From assembly GCA_020284085.1 (NCBI GenBank), contig JACEVL010000518.1:1032501-1096500 (forward strand): a DNA stretch of 64,000 nucleotides. The letters run 5' to 3'. The position numbers and the translations under genes were made by a program. Shown in pieces: positions 42,841 through 53,374 of the stretch (the stretch's first letter is position 1; the number at the start of each line of letters is the position of its first letter). The notes beneath the pieces were generated by a model, which did no database searches, was not told where the DNA came from, and worked only from the letters and a program-made list of their open reading frames with translations. The stretch comes from Aporrectodea caliginosa (taxonomy: Eukaryota; Annelida; Clitellata; Crassiclitellata; Lumbricidae).

Positions 42841-43219
42841 AGCTTGCGCTCATTTTTCATTGAGTTATCCTTAATAACCTTAGAAACAATATAACGACCT
42901 GCAACGAATGATCTGAAATCAAGAAAATGAACGCTGATGACCTATATATGACCCATGTTGGTTCGAAGCAGTATAACGACCAAACGACTGTATACGCTGC
43001 CATCAAAGGACAATCGAAATTTTATTCTTTGAATATTAGGCTATACCGACGAGAATATAAATCTCTCCTCCACCCCATATTTGTATTACACTGACTAAAG
43101 ATGATCACTGTTTATTTCCTATTATCATTGATTCGATTTGTCACCTGGTTTTGTCATTGAATGAATAATTATGATATTGCTGGTGTCAGACTGCATGCTT
43201 CATATATTGTGGTTTTTCT

Positions 43220-43321
43220 GTTTAACGACTAGCTGTGTGGTAACAAAGACCATTAGCGTCGCCCTCCTCCTTTATCCAGGCTTGGGTCTGGCACTGTCAG
43301 AAAGCGAACAGTGGCGGAGTT
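43220..43321 (+). repeat. Repeat B copy, twin of 24161
   Basis: Differs from 24161 by only a few bases, with the same flanking TGGTTTTTCT. Confidence 0.92.
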
Positions 43322-43394
43322 GCTGCTTCATATATAGCCGAAAAGTACTTTTATATAGCGTCACATGCATTCGTTAAAAATGTGTTTGTTATCA

Positions 43395-43610
43395 ACCAAT
43401 TGAAGGTGATACCGCCGCGGATGGGAAGCCAATGAAGGTGATGCTGTGTATAGGCGTTATGTGATCTCTGGGACCAAAACATTTAATTAAGCGAACGGCG
43501 GTTTGAAGAACGGACTGAGTCAAGGGCTGTAGTGTCGATGACGGAAGACCAGATAGGATAGAATTGCAGTAGTCAAGGCGAGAGAAGTGCTGACTTTACG
43601 ATTACGATGG
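43395..43610 (-). mobile_element. LINE reverse transcriptase fragment
   Basis: The minus strand reads LDYCNSILSGLPSSTLQPL and CFGPRDHITP, the thumb-side region after the YADD motif of L2/CR1-like elements. Confidence 0.82.
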
Positions 43611-43647
43611 CCTTGGTTTTCTGTTCGTCTGCTTCCTCGGTCACTAA

Positions 43648-44079
43648 CAAGGCCGTATTTAGGGGGGTGTTTTGGGTGTTTAAACACCCCCCGAAATTAA
43701 ATAATGTATAATATAAATATTGCATTTACTAAGATATACGGTGTAAGAACTAAGAGCACTCATGTGAACTTAGACGATGCAGCTTTACAGTGCTTTGAGA
43801 GCTCGCAACGCTCCTCCAAACCCCTTAAAGACGGTTGACTTGGCTGTTTGTCGGCTTGTTCAAGAACGAGTAAACACCCCCGAAACAAAATCCTGGCTAC
43901 CAGTGTTTCCGTTAGAGTCCAAAAGAGGACGTGTTTACGCCCTGACCTGGACTTTTTTTGGACGTAGCTCATGTATTTGGGCTATCACACCGAAAAATTT
44001 GGACGTATTGGACATTTTTTTTACGGACGTAAAAACGGCCATTTGGGCGTTAACGGAAACACTGCTGGCTACGGCCTTG
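43648..44079. mobile_element. hAT-like element (outer of a nested pair)
   Basis: Ends CAAGGCCGTA and TACGGCCTTG. Flanks are GTCACTAA (43640-43647) and GTCGCTAA (44080-44087), 7 of 8 identical. GGGGGGTGTTTTGGG and CACCCCCGAAACAAAAT are its sub-terminal parts. A 164-bp element sits inside its right end. Confidence 0.82.
43901..44064. mobile_element. 164-bp hAT-like MITE nested in the right end of the outer element
   Basis: TIRs CAGTGTTTCCGTTA and TAACGGAAACACTG; perfect 8-bp target duplication CTGGCTAC (43893-43900, 44065-44072). The interior has repeated TTGGACGT/ACGGACGT words. Confidence 0.94.
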
Positions 44080-44099
44080 GTCGCTAACATAATTTCTGG

Positions 44100-44367
44100 T
44101 CTCAACTTACGAACGCAAAACTTGTCGTTTACCTCCCGACCGAAGCTTAATATAGACTCGAATGAAATCGTTAAAAAGGTGTTTAGCGACAGTCATTACT
44201 CAATACTTCTGACCTCGTTTGTTCCTATACTAAATCCGACAAAATTTTGCTATACGTTAAACGCAACACTGAGGCGTAATAATTGCTTTCAAAATTTGTT
44301 TAGAATCAACCCATTAATCATAATTATCTTCGTTTGTTACCATAGTAGGATCAACTATTTTATTTAG
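44100..44367 (+). repeat. Degenerate satellite block
   Basis: CGTTAAAAAGGTGTTTAGCG at 44169, TTTGTTCCTATACTAAATCC, ACTGAGGCGTAA, then AATTTGTTTAGAATCAACCC. Two consecutive units. Confidence 0.85.
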
Positions 44368-44573
44368 GGGGGTCGTGGCGCATTGGATAACATCTGGCAA
44401 AGAGACCGAGAGGTACCGAGTTCGAGCCCCCGTTGGGCGGATATGCTTTGTGTTTGCAGGCTGTCTGTTCTGTTAGTAGTTAAGATTTGTGTCTTGTGAA
44501 TTGCATAATTGTACACTGTAACCGGTTGCCGTTTGTCAACCGGATTGTTGAATAAACGAAAATATATTATAGT
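44368..44573 (+). mobile_element. tRNA-Arg-like SINE (forward copy)
   Basis: GTGGCGCATTGGATAACATC (A box), GAGTTCGAGCCCC (B box) and a body ending AATAAACGAAAATAT. Inserted in the satellite. Confidence 0.85.
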
Positions 44574-44831
44574 AAACCCTCTCATGAATCAAAAAATTTC
44601 GCCCGCAATGAAACTTCTGGTGCGTCCAATTTATAGCATCAAATGAAAGCGTTAAAAAGGTGTTTAGAATTACTCTTGCCCTCTTTCCTTTCCATAATAA
44701 ATCCAACGCTATTTCCACAAGATATTAAAACCGATGATGCGTACTTTTATGTATATATAGCTTCTGGTGACCGCATTGAAACTGGTGTTTAGAATCAGCA
44801 ATTAATTATATTCGTTTGCTGCTATAGTAAA
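44574..44831 (+). repeat. Degenerate satellite block
   Basis: Cores at 44650 (CGTTAAAAAGGTGTTTAGA) and 44780 (GAAACTGGTGTTTAGAATC), each preceded by a TATAGC(A/T)TC word and followed about 60 bases later by TATAGTAAA or TAATAAATCC. Confidence 0.85.
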
Positions 44832-45530
44832 CAGTGCGACCACTTTCCATTTTCAAAATTTTCAAGTTCTTGCCAGGAAATTCCCAAGATTGGCCAAAAG
44901 AGTACAAACAAATCCCAAGTTACTGAAATGGAAAAAGTTGTGATGAAAATTATATGAAATGCGTTTTATAAATCATAATTATTCACAAAATTGCCTAGCT
45001 AAGAACTGGCAAAGAAAAAACCGGAGAATAACATTGAATGTTCAATGTTCACAAGTAACACCTGCGAGGGCCTCTGCGATCTTCGAACCGTGGCCATATG
45101 GTTGTCCCTCGCATGCGCTCTGCTACGGCCCACTCTAGGTCTTTTGCCCGTGTTGGCCCATCAGCTTGGAACTCTCTTCCCCAGTCTCTTCGCCTTGAGT
45201 TACTAGCCCTCTCTCCTTCCCAGTTCCGTAGACGTCTTAAGACTTTGTTGTTTCCTGATGCAGGCACTGACGCAGGTCGAGAGCGCTGCTGATTTTTGGG
45301 CGGCGCTATATAAATGTTCGATTACAATTACAATTACAACAATAATAATAAACGTCTTTCTGAGCGAGTTTTTTTATAATCTGAATAGTTGCCATGTTGA
45401 AAAGTACGGTAAAAACAAGTCTGTAGACCTTTGAAAAATTCCCAAGATTGCTATGCCAAATCCCCAGATCCCAAGTCGACCACCTAAAATCCCAAGATCC
45501 TTGGAAAAATCCAAAGGAGTGGTCACACTG
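44832..45530. mobile_element. hAT-like MITE, second member of the 17561 family, with nested LINE
   Basis: Ends CAGTGCGACCACT and AGTGGTCACACTG with perfect target duplication ATAGTAAA (44824-44831, 45531-45538). The interior matches the reverse of 17561-17963 (CTGAGCGAGTTT, GTACGGTAAAAAC, ATCCCCAGATCCCAAGTCG). A LINE 3' fragment at 45058-45350 interrupts it. Confidence 0.93.
45058..45350 (+). mobile_element. LINE 3' fragment nested in the MITE
   Basis: ORF C-terminus VVPRMRSATAHSRSFARVGP and SAWNSLPQSLRL, stem-loop GAGAGCGCTGCTGA..GGCGGCGCTATATAAATG, tail ATTACAATTACAATTACAA. Confidence 0.88.
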
Positions 45531-45538
45531 ATAGTAAA

Positions 45539-45700
45539 CCCTCTATAATGAATAACCATTTCGCTATAATATTATAAAGTCGCAGACATTACGCGCAGAT
45601 ATGCCAGAAGCGTAAATTATATAGCATCACGTGAATGCGTTAAAAAGGTGTTTAGGATCAACTATTTTATTCATCGCATCGTTGACCTGATTACGGCTTT
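45539..45700 (+). repeat. Degenerate satellite unit
   Basis: TATATAGCATCACGTGAATG, CGTTAAAAAGGTGTTTAGG, ATCAACTATTTTATTCATCG; continuous with 44574-44831 once the MITE is removed. Confidence 0.88.
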
Positions 45701-45743
45701 GTTGTGGTGCGCCATCGGTTGATGCCTTGTGCATTAGACACCG

Positions 45744-45747
<4 letters not shown>

Positions 45748-45796
<49 letters not shown>

Positions 45797-45797
45797 G
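45748..45797. repeat. (AT)n microsatellite
   Basis: Pure AT tract. Confidence 0.95.
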
Positions 45798-45879
45798 TTC
45801 TAAATAACACCGAAGTTGGCGTGTGTGACAAATGATAAAAATCGCTAAACCATATGGTTATTTACCAATGAAGAGACTG

Positions 45880-45950
45880 GCTCGGGTCGGGAGCGCCTCT
45901 GTTTTGAGTGGCGCTATATAAATGCTTGATTACGATTACGACTACGAGTG
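45880..45950 (+). mobile_element. Solo LINE/SINE 3' end
   Basis: GTCGGGAGCGCCTCTG..GTGGCGCTATATAAATGC with a GATTACGATTACGACTACGA tail, abutting the SINE head at 45951. Confidence 0.8.
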
Positions 45951-46374
45951 GCCGAGGATCCTGAGTGGCCGAGTGGGTTGGTGCCTGCTCGTCACGCCAG
46001 CGCCCCGGGTTCGCTTCCCGGTCGGGTCGGTTTATCAGAGATTAATTTCTCGGATCTTTACTGCGGGTGGCTCGGTCGCATTATAAACGTGGAGTACAAT
46101 ACAACACACAATACATCACAATACAACTGGAGCGCGGTGGTTTAGGGGTATGTTCGGTGCCTTGCAGCTGGAGGGTTGCGGGTTCGAATCCACCTCAAAG
46201 TCGCCGCGTAGGGACCCTGGGCAAGTCCTTCACTCGCAATTGCTCATGCGCTTCGGCGTGAAACTCCGATTCAGCGTTCGCGCAGTAGTCGGGAGCGCCT
46301 CTGAATGGGAAATCTGGTAGGGGCGCTATAACAAGTGTTCAAATACAATACAATACAATACGAGTTAAAGGGAA
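45951..46374 (+). mobile_element. Dimeric tRNA-derived SINE, best forward copy
   Basis: Module 1: CCTGAGTGGCCGAGTGGGTT (A box) and GGTTCGCTTCCCGG (B box). Then ATTAATTTCTCGGATC, the linker GGAGTACAATACAACACACA, and module 2: GGTGGTTTAGGGGTATG (A box) and GGTTCGAATCCACC (B box). The body ends with the stem-loop GAGCGCCTCTGAATGGG..GGGGCGCTATAAC and tail AAATACAATACAATACAATA. The linker looks like the tail of a monomer, so the dimer may have formed from two elements in tandem. Confidence 0.92.
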
Positions 46375-46591
46375 TCGCTTTAAACAAACAAATTTCAACA
46401 AGCCACACGAATCAGGCAGAACATCTTGCTCATACGCGCGGGGCAAAGTTCAGCACATTGTCGACTATGACTTTATACAGTACAGTAAATATCATATTTT
46501 TTAGTAGGACTTTTAAGCTATTCGGCCAAAGTCAATATATGTTATTTTATCTATACTATAGTTGGATAATTCATACTTATAAAATCAAATA
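46375..46591. other. Unassigned AT-rich stretch
   Basis: No recognised feature. Confidence 0.4.
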
Positions 46592-46672
46592 GAGCTGTAA
46601 TATGCCAAAAACTAATCTTTGCAGGCGGCAACGGCCTATGTTGTCAAAAGCTGCCGTTAAACTGTGGATCCA
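46592..46672 (-). repeat. 80-bp conserved short repeat (reverse)
   Basis: GAGCTGTAATATGCC through CCGTTAAACTGTGGATCC. Confidence 0.88.
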
Positions 46673-46699
46673 ATCCAATAAATCAAAATTGAATTGCCG

Positions 46700-46790
46700 G
46701 AAGCGATCTTTTTGGCCGAAATTTATAGACACCTTTAAAACGTATTCACCAGATGCTATATTTAAACGTCACTCGCGATTATCCAGTAGT
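46700..46790 (-). repeat. Degenerate satellite copy (reverse)
   Basis: ATAGACACCTTTAAAACG, CACCAGATGCTATATTTAAA. The open frame across it is fortuitous. Confidence 0.82.
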
Positions 46791-46909
46791 CTTCCCACAC
46801 CTTGGAGGCCACATTTTTGGATAGGCCAACGTAACGGCGGATATAAGATATCTGATCTTCAGACGTATACCATTGCAGAACAAGCTGCTTACATCAGATC
46901 ATCAGATGA

Positions 46910-46963
46910 ATTCGTTTAAAGTTAAAAAAGGTGTTTAACAAGAATGGCCTCGCTTGTTCCTAT
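46910..46963 (+). repeat. Degenerate satellite copy
   Basis: TTAAAAAAGGTGTTTAACAAG followed by TCGCTTGTTCCTAT, then cut by the next 80-bp repeat. Confidence 0.7.
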
Positions 46964-47042
46964 GGATCCACAGTTTAACGGCAGCTTATGACAACATAGG
47001 CCGTTGCCGCCGACAAAGATTAGTTTTGGCATATTACAGCTC
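46964..47042 (+). repeat. 80-bp conserved short repeat
   Basis: Near-identical to 49048 and 60452. Confidence 0.9.
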
Positions 47043-47450
47043 TTAAGAGCTTGTTCCTATAGTAAATCCATCGCTATTTATACACGATGTTAAACGCTAA
47101 TGAGGCGTACTTATATAGCTTCCGGTGATGACTGCATTACAATGGTGGTTAGAATCAACCATTTTTCATATGTTCTTTTGTTACTGAAGTAAACCTTTCA
47201 ATGAAATAAACCATCTGGCAGTCGGTAAGTACTTATAACGTACGGCTGAAGCGTAGTTTATATAACTCCAGATGAATGTGTTAAAAAGGTGTTTAGCCTA
47301 AGCTATTTTACACATCGCAGCCTTTGTTCCTATAATAGTTAACCGTCGAACAATCACCGATTTTCGTTAATGGTATGCACTACTGAGGCGTAGTTTTCAT
47401 AGCATCAGGTAAATGCTTTAAAAAGGTGTGTAGAATCAGCGATTTCGCAT
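47043..47450 (+). repeat. Degenerate satellite, three consecutive units
   Basis: Cores near 47138 (GGTGGTTAGAATC), 47280 (GTTAAAAAGGTGTTTAGCC) and 47411 (TTAAAAAGGTGTGTAGAATC), about 130-150 bases apart. Each has TGAGGCGTA or GAAGCGTAG and TATATA(G/A)C upstream. The clearest evidence for tandem organisation. Confidence 0.85.
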
Positions 47451-47915
47451 GGCGGTCTATTAAATGTGTCAAAACGAAGCTTTACAATTTCATTAAATGT
47501 CAATTTTTGCAATATAAAGAAGTTGATCCGACTCTGTCTATAATTTACATATCCTCACAAAAGAATTTGATGCAAATTAAACAATATTGTTCTACAGCAA
47601 TAATTGTCCCACACAAGAAATTTAAAATTAACACACAAAAATCAACCTAGGTTGCAAATGCACAATACATATAATTCTTATTACAATTACAATTACGATT
47701 ACGACATTAGATTCTTTTTCTACTTTGAAACTTGAAAGGGATTATTTTTTAAATCCTCGGTTTGTGGCATTGTGTGGCAGTATCTACGGTTATCATCACA
47801 CCATACCTGTTAAATGAAAATTGTGGTTTGCAAACTGCTCTTTTAATCCCTTCACGTAGGCTACCTAACACACTCGAGTAAGATTTTCCAAGACAAACAC
47901 GACATGTTATACGTG
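47451..47915. other. Unassigned AT-rich stretch
   Basis: A TACAATTACAATTACGATTAC tail-like word at 47680 suggests an old retroelement end. Nothing else is recognised. Confidence 0.45.
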
Positions 47916-48905
47916 CTGAAGCTTTTGCGTATATATAGCCTCAGGAAATTGTATTATAAAGGTGTTTAGCATCAGCTATTATTCATGGCGTCATTTCCTC
48001 CCGTATCAAATCTGCAATGCATGGACGAATAATTCCTTTATACACGGGGTCAGTTCATTGCAGGACTTCCCGTTTACTTCCCAGATACGTCTCTAACAAA
48101 TTCTACTGTTTGGTTACATTGACAAGTGTGCTTGAACTGCTTTCCCTTGGTCGTTATATGGAGTTCGGTAAGCAGACTCAAAGCATAGTCGTTGGATTGT
48201 AGATCCAACGCGCTAAGCGTCGCACCTAAGTAGACCTATGCAGAAACCCAATTAAGGGTCAAATCCGAGAAGTAGCGTGAACAGGTGTTCTATCTCTCCT
48301 TGTCTGTATGCATCTATGTCTGTGTGTGTGTCTATCTCATTCACTCTATCTCTTTCTCTCTCACTCTTCCTGTCTGCCTCTTTCTGTCTAACTCTGAGTA
48401 GAGCCCTTGAAGAGGCGCTATATAAATTCTATGATTGATCGATTGATTGATCTTTGTCCTCCACTTACTCTCTCACTCACTGTCTCTCCTTGTCTCTCTC
48501 CCGGTCTGTCTGTCTGTCCCTGTCAGTCTGTCTGTTTCTCACTTACTCTATCTTTCTCTCTGTCTCTCCCTGACTCTGTTTGTCTCCCTCTCACCTCTCT
48601 CTGTTGCGGAGGGAAAGAGTCAAGAGTCAGTTTATCTGACAGTCTAATCTGACATTAATCTAATCTGACCTAATCCAATCAATCCAATCCATGCTATTCT
48701 AATATGATCTAATCGATTAAGATCCAATCCATTCCATTCTAATCCAATCCACCCAATCTAGTCCAATGTAATTTAATCTAATATAATCTACTGACTTCTA
48801 CAGACATCGCAACAGAAAATCATAAAACTTTTGGAAAAGACAAATCGAAATCCTAAGTCTCCTATGCTGCGTTGTTGGCCCCTCTGGTCTTCCTTAGGTA
48901 CTGTA
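47916..48905 (+). repeat. Segmental duplication copy A
   Basis: Satellite core TATAAAGGTGTTTAGCATC (47954), AACAAATTCTACTGTTTGG, CTATGCAGAAACCCAA, TCTC/TGTC simple sequence, CTAATCCAATCC words, and AAGTCTCCTATGCTGCGTTG at the end. The order matches 58385-59150. A LINE 3' end is embedded at 48395-48450. Confidence 0.85.
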
Positions 48906-48914
48906 GTAGTTTCA

Positions 48915-49036
48915 GTTTAACGACGCTGTGTGATAACAAAGATCATTAGAGTCGCCCTCCTCCTTAATCCAGGCGTGGGACTGGCACTGACAGAGTATGA
49001 TCAGGGTATGATCAGGATATGATCAGTGGCGGAGTT
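48915..49036 (+). repeat. Repeat B copy
   Basis: Contains a local triplication of the TATGATCAG word before GTGGCGGAGTT. Confidence 0.9.
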
Positions 49037-49047
49037 AAAGGAAGGAA

Positions 49048-49126
49048 GGATCCACAGTTTAACGGCAGCTTATGACAACATAGGCCGTAGCCGCCGACAA
49101 AGATTAGTTTTGGCATATTACAGCTG
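49048..49126 (+). repeat. 80-bp conserved short repeat
   Basis: GGATCCACAGTTTAACGGC through ATATTACAGCTG. Confidence 0.9.
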
Positions 49127-49181
49127 CTCTTAATTGCGGAGTTAAACCCAATTAATCTACTACTTATATGAAGAATTTATA

Positions 49182-49754
<573 letters not shown>

Positions 49755-49851
49755 TCATTACATAATAATAAAAATATGATATCATCTTTCGTTCCAGGTT
49801 TACATAAATATAATTATTTGGAGGTCTATTGATCATATCTGAAGATTTATT

Positions 49852-49936
49852 GATCCACAGTTTAACGGCAGCTTATGACAACATACATGTAGGCTGCTTG
49901 CCGCCGACAAAAATTATTTTTGGCATTTTACAGCTC
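49852..49936 (+). repeat. 80-bp conserved short repeat
   Basis: Has a short ACATGTAGGCTGC insertion in the middle. Confidence 0.85.
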
Positions 49937-50034
49937 TTTTGACCTTGAGGATAAACTGTTATGCTTTGGTAGTCCTATTAGGATGGAGTTACAGTAGATA
50001 ATTCGTTTCAATATGAAAACTGAAAGCTATTGTA

Positions 50035-50170
50035 CCACTTATATATATCATTGGTAACACCATTCAAAGGTGTCTAAAAGGAAGACTGTATTCTACGCAG
50101 TTTTTTAAACGACATCTTGCGACTGATAGGTTCAATGACGTCGACCTTGACGCAAGGGACCTAATTGCAT
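50035..50170 (+). repeat. Degenerate satellite unit (a), paralogue of 52790
   Basis: CAAAGGTGTCTAAAAGG, AACGACATCTTGCGACTGA, AATGACGTCGACCTTG. The same order is at 52790-52875. Confidence 0.85.
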
Positions 50171-50194
50171 CCTTCCATTGTGAGTGTAGTTACT

Positions 50195-50312
50195 GTTTAA
50201 CGACGTTGCGTCATAACTAAGATTATTAGCGTCGCCCTCCTCCTCTTTTCCTGTCTTGGGAGTTGGGACTGACACTGTCACAGATAGGGACCATAGGATA
50301 GTGGCGTAGTTT
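50195..50312 (+). repeat. Repeat B copy
   Basis: GTTTAACGACGTTGCGTCAT start, with a GGGAGTT insertion before GGGACTG. Confidence 0.85.
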
Positions 50313-50639
50313 AAAAAGGTTTTACAGTTTAATTAGAAAGCCATTTCCTCCAGTCAACAGCATGTTCTATATCCGCTGTTCCCTTCGATTCGTCCTACTG
50401 GATATTTGCTCCACCCCCGTCCCCATGGTGTTTCCCTTCCTAACAAAGATGACTGTAACTTCATATCCAGAGTACTATGTCAAATATATATTGATCTTCT
50501 TCCTCAATTACAACAATAATAGCCCAATTTTTATAACATGCCTATAGTTCTAATTTTATCTAAACATTGCTTTAATCTAATCTTCAAATATCCAATAAGA
50601 CCTTAGTTTGTCAATGCATAAGTTGCATAGGCTACTTGT

Positions 50640-50775
50640 CAGCTTATTTTTAATAAACGAAAATTGATTTGACTGACTGACTGACTGACTGACTGACTGA
50701 CTGACTGACTGACTGACTGATTGCTTGATTGCTTGATTGATTGATTGTTTGATTGATTGATTGATTGATTGATTG
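50640..50775 (+). repeat. Retroelement-type tail (GACT)n(GATT)n
   Basis: TTTTTAATAAACGAAAATTG runs directly into GACT then GATT repeats, as in the tRNA-Arg-like SINE 3' ends. Confidence 0.75.
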
Positions 50776-50799
50776 CAAGAGTCCCGATAACTGGACGAA

Positions 50800-51060
50800 C
50801 ATTTCCAGAACTAAACTACCGATTGAACGTATTACTATATGTAAGGTCGTTTGCTATCGTTTTAAAGGTGTCTAAGGGAGGCGTCAATTATACAACTTTT
50901 CAACGATATCTTGCTATTTACAATAATGGTCTCGTAATCATCGATGAAGTTTTCCATGAGTTCGATTTCATATTAGGAAAAAATGTCTCAACTGTATACA
51001 TATTATCATAGTTTTTCTCGAAAATTTACCGAAAATTTAAGTGCTCTGAGTTTTAATATT
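50800..51060 (+). repeat. Degenerate satellite unit (b), paralogue of 53375
   Basis: GATTGAACGTATTACTATAT, CGTTTTAAAGGTGTCTAAGG, TTTTCAACGATATCTTGC, GAAGTTTTCCATGAGTTCG, AATTTAAGTGCTC. The whole order repeats about 2.56 kb later. Confidence 0.9.
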
Positions 51061-51151
51061 ATAGACAGATAATTAAACTCGATTTATGACTCATTTTCTG
51101 GTTATCTTTGCACAATATACGGAATAATTCGAGAATGTAACATTGTGCTGT

Positions 51152-51251
51152 GCTTAAGCGACAGTGTCATAGCAAAGGTGATTCGCGTTGCCCTCCTCCG
51201 TTATCCAGGCTTGGGATTGGCACTACCAGAGTACGAGCAGTGGCGGAGTTT
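51152..51251 (+). repeat. Repeat B copy
   Basis: GCTTAAGCGACAGTGTCATA start, GAGCAGTGGCGGAGTT end. Confidence 0.86.
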
Positions 51252-51329
51252 TAGCGATATATGAAAAAAGAATTTTCTTTACCCGTTAGCGTCAAATGCA
51301 GTAAGTGAAGCCCAGCCCTAGGATTTTAC

Positions 51330-51431
51330 TCAACTTGTTAATAAATATGGACTGACGGATACGTTTTAAAGGTGTCTAATAATACACGAGATTGCGTTTT
51401 TCCTGATGTTTAACGACCATTTCGACGACCG
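51330..51431 (+). repeat. Degenerate satellite unit (c), paralogue of 60735
   Basis: GACTGACGGATACG, TTTTAAAGGTGTCTAATAAT, GTTTAACGACCATTTCGACG. It continues after the SINE at 51680. Confidence 0.85.
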
Positions 51432-51679
51432 TATTGTATTGTATTGTATTGTATTTGAACACTTGTTATAGCGCCCATACCAGATTTCCTATTCAGAGGC
51501 GCTCCCGACTACTGCGCGAACGCTGAATCGGAGTTTCACGCCGAAGCGCATGAGTAATTGCGAGTGAAGGACTTGCCCAGGGTCCCTACGCGGCAGCTTT
51601 GAGGTGGATTCGAACCCGCAACCCTCCAGCTGCAAGGCACCGAACATACCCCTACACCACCGCGCCCCAGTTGTATTGT
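51432..51679 (-). mobile_element. tRNA-derived SINE, second module only, with target duplication
   Basis: Contains only the 3' monomer of the dimeric SINE. GACCGTA occurs on both sides (51425-51431 and 51680-51686), consistent with a 7- to 8-bp target duplication. The homologous locus at about 60800 lacks it (empty site). Confidence 0.88.
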
Positions 51680-51686
51680 GACCGTA

Positions 51687-51830
51687 TCATACCTTTGCAA
51701 TTTTCATCTGATACAACAGTTTTCCGCAGTTGCAATGGCAACTGTATACGATTGGTTAGAGCGGTCGCCTTGCAACGAGTAGAGTATGGGTTCGATCCTC
51801 CTCCTCTGATACGTTTACGGTAAATTGTAG
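51687..51830 (+). repeat. Satellite-associated tRNA-like segment
   Basis: CTGATACAACAG, then GATTGGTTAGAGCGGTCGCC and ATGGGTTCGATCCTCC look like A and B boxes of a tRNA-derived unit. The same segment, shorter, is at 60840-60920. Confidence 0.6.
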
Positions 51831-52234
51831 ATAAAACCACGATGGCATGGCTCTGAGATTTTTTCATGCAATCAGTTATCAGTTATAATCGTTTTAAAGG
51901 GACCTTAAGAAAGTCCTTCACTCACAATTGCTCAGCGCCATCGATTGAAGCTTTGTCATTGTTTGTAGATCATTCGTTCGAGGTCGTCGTTGGTTTGCAT
52001 GAATGTATTTCAAAGGTTGATGGGTTCCTGGTCCAAATACTAGACTCATCTGAATATTGAACGCAATTGTACTATATTTTATATAGGGTCGGTTCAGACC
52101 ATTTAAAGGTATATATATATTCGTTTAATTGAGAAAACAATCTGACAAAAACGCAGAAATGCTAACATGAGTGATAATTGATAATTAAAGTTCATCAGAA
52201 GATTTTAGAATAAACTAGTAAATATTTTTATATA
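51831..52234. other. Diverged satellite and unassigned DNA
   Basis: AATCGTTTTAAAGGGACCTTA near 51887 resembles a satellite core. 51895-51960 recurs reversed near 33950. Confidence 0.5.
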
Positions 52235-52790
52235 ATGATCTGGGAATAAATTGAGAGTTGTCCTTGGGTGGGAGAGTATGGTTGTGTGCTCTAGGTCTTA
52301 ATTGGTGAGAGGAGAGGAGTCGGAGTGGAGGTAGGAGTTGATGAAGAACATGCTTGGGGTTGTGTAATATGGAGAAAAGGAGTTTAGCATCGGCTATATT
52401 GGCAAGTTCAGAGACTGTTGGAAAGGATTGCTCTAGGTATCCTAGGCGTTTGGCTCTTTTAGGAGTTTTTCCAGGCGTTCTTTATCGGAAGCCAGGGTGA
52501 GACCCCACCAGGATGGGGAGGCATATAGAAGTTTAGCAACGGTAGTGGCTTTGGTTACATTATGGATGGATGAGGCAGAAAGGCCATGGGTTTTAAGTTT
52601 TCTGATAGCATAAAAAGAGGAGGAGCAAGTAGCTGTGAGGTGGTCTATATGGGCTGTGAGTTTGAAATTATCTTGAAGGATGACACCCAGTATTTTCAAA
52701 GTTTTAACTCGGGTAATACCAGGCAATGGAGGAGGAGGTTCAAATTGGTGTCGAGGTCGGAAAATTATCATTTCTTTAGATTTAGAGCTA
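52235..52790 (-). mobile_element. CR1/Rex-like LINE reverse transcriptase C-terminal fragment
   Basis: The minus strand reads ITRVKTLKILGVILQDNFKL, CSSSFYAIRKLKTHGL and AKLLYASPSWWG, then after a frameshift near 52460 KRAKRLGYL and QLLPPLRLLSSHQLRPRAHN. This is a different clade from the YADD-LQAY elements. No endonuclease. Confidence 0.85.
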
Positions 52791-52920
52791 TTTAAGGTAA
52801 GGTGTCTAAAGGAACACTGTTTTTATTCAGTTTTCAGCGACATCTTGCGACTGACAGGGTCAGTGACGTCGAACTTGCCTTACCTGATGAACAGGGATTT
52901 TTCGTATCCATCCATTGCGA
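52790..52920 (+). repeat. Degenerate satellite unit (a')
   Basis: GTAAGGTGTCTAAAGGAAC, CAGCGACATCTTGCGACTGA, CAGTGACGTCGAACTTG. Confidence 0.85.
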
Positions 52921-52933
52921 GTGTATAGCTACT

Positions 52934-53033
52934 GCTTAACGACGCTGTGTCTTAACAAGATAATAAACGTCGACCTCCTCCTTTATCCAGACTCGAGACT
53001 GGCACCACCCGAAAAAAGGCAGTGGCGGGAATA
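52934..53033 (+). repeat. Repeat B copy
   Basis: CTTAACGACGCTGTGTCTTA start; diverged end GGCAGTGGCGGGA. Confidence 0.85.
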
Positions 53034-53051
53034 AGTATTTGGCGATAATTA

Positions 53052-53242
53052 ATTATTGTATTGTATTGTATTTGAACACTTGTTATAGCGCCCCTACCAG
53101 ATTTCCCATTCAGAGGCGCTCCCGACTACTGCGCGAACGCTGAATCGGAGTTTCACGCCGAAGCGCATGAGCAATTGCGAGTGAAGGACTTGCCCAGGGT
53201 CCCTACGAGGTGGCTTTTGAGGTGGATTCGAACCCGCAACAA
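53052..53242 (-). mobile_element. Dimeric SINE 3' fragment
   Basis: TTGTATTGTATTGTATTTG tail, GCGCCCCTACCAGATTTCCC, up to GGTGGATTCGAACCCGCAAC, where it breaks off. Confidence 0.88.
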
Positions 53243-53374
53243 ATAATTACATGCAATGGTATCAGTTTGAAGCGTTTTAAAGTTTAATAAGATATTTTTA
53301 TGGCTGCAAAGGCCGCCATAACTCTACGAAAAATCTGCCAATACGCAAGCAAACCATAATGCTTAGAAATAAGC

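Noticed and set aside
43777..44367. 196-residue plus-strand open frame
   Set aside because: It spans the ends of two nested TIR elements and satellite DNA. It has no family resemblance and is explained by the insertions.
45951..46200. Genuine tRNA genes (Leu/Ser-like and second module)
   Set aside because: Copies are multiple, truncated, and joined to retroelement 3' ends; they are SINE heads.
46602..46919. 105-residue plus-strand frame
   Set aside because: It covers the reverse 80-bp repeat and a reverse satellite unit, and the sequence is shared with non-coding copies.
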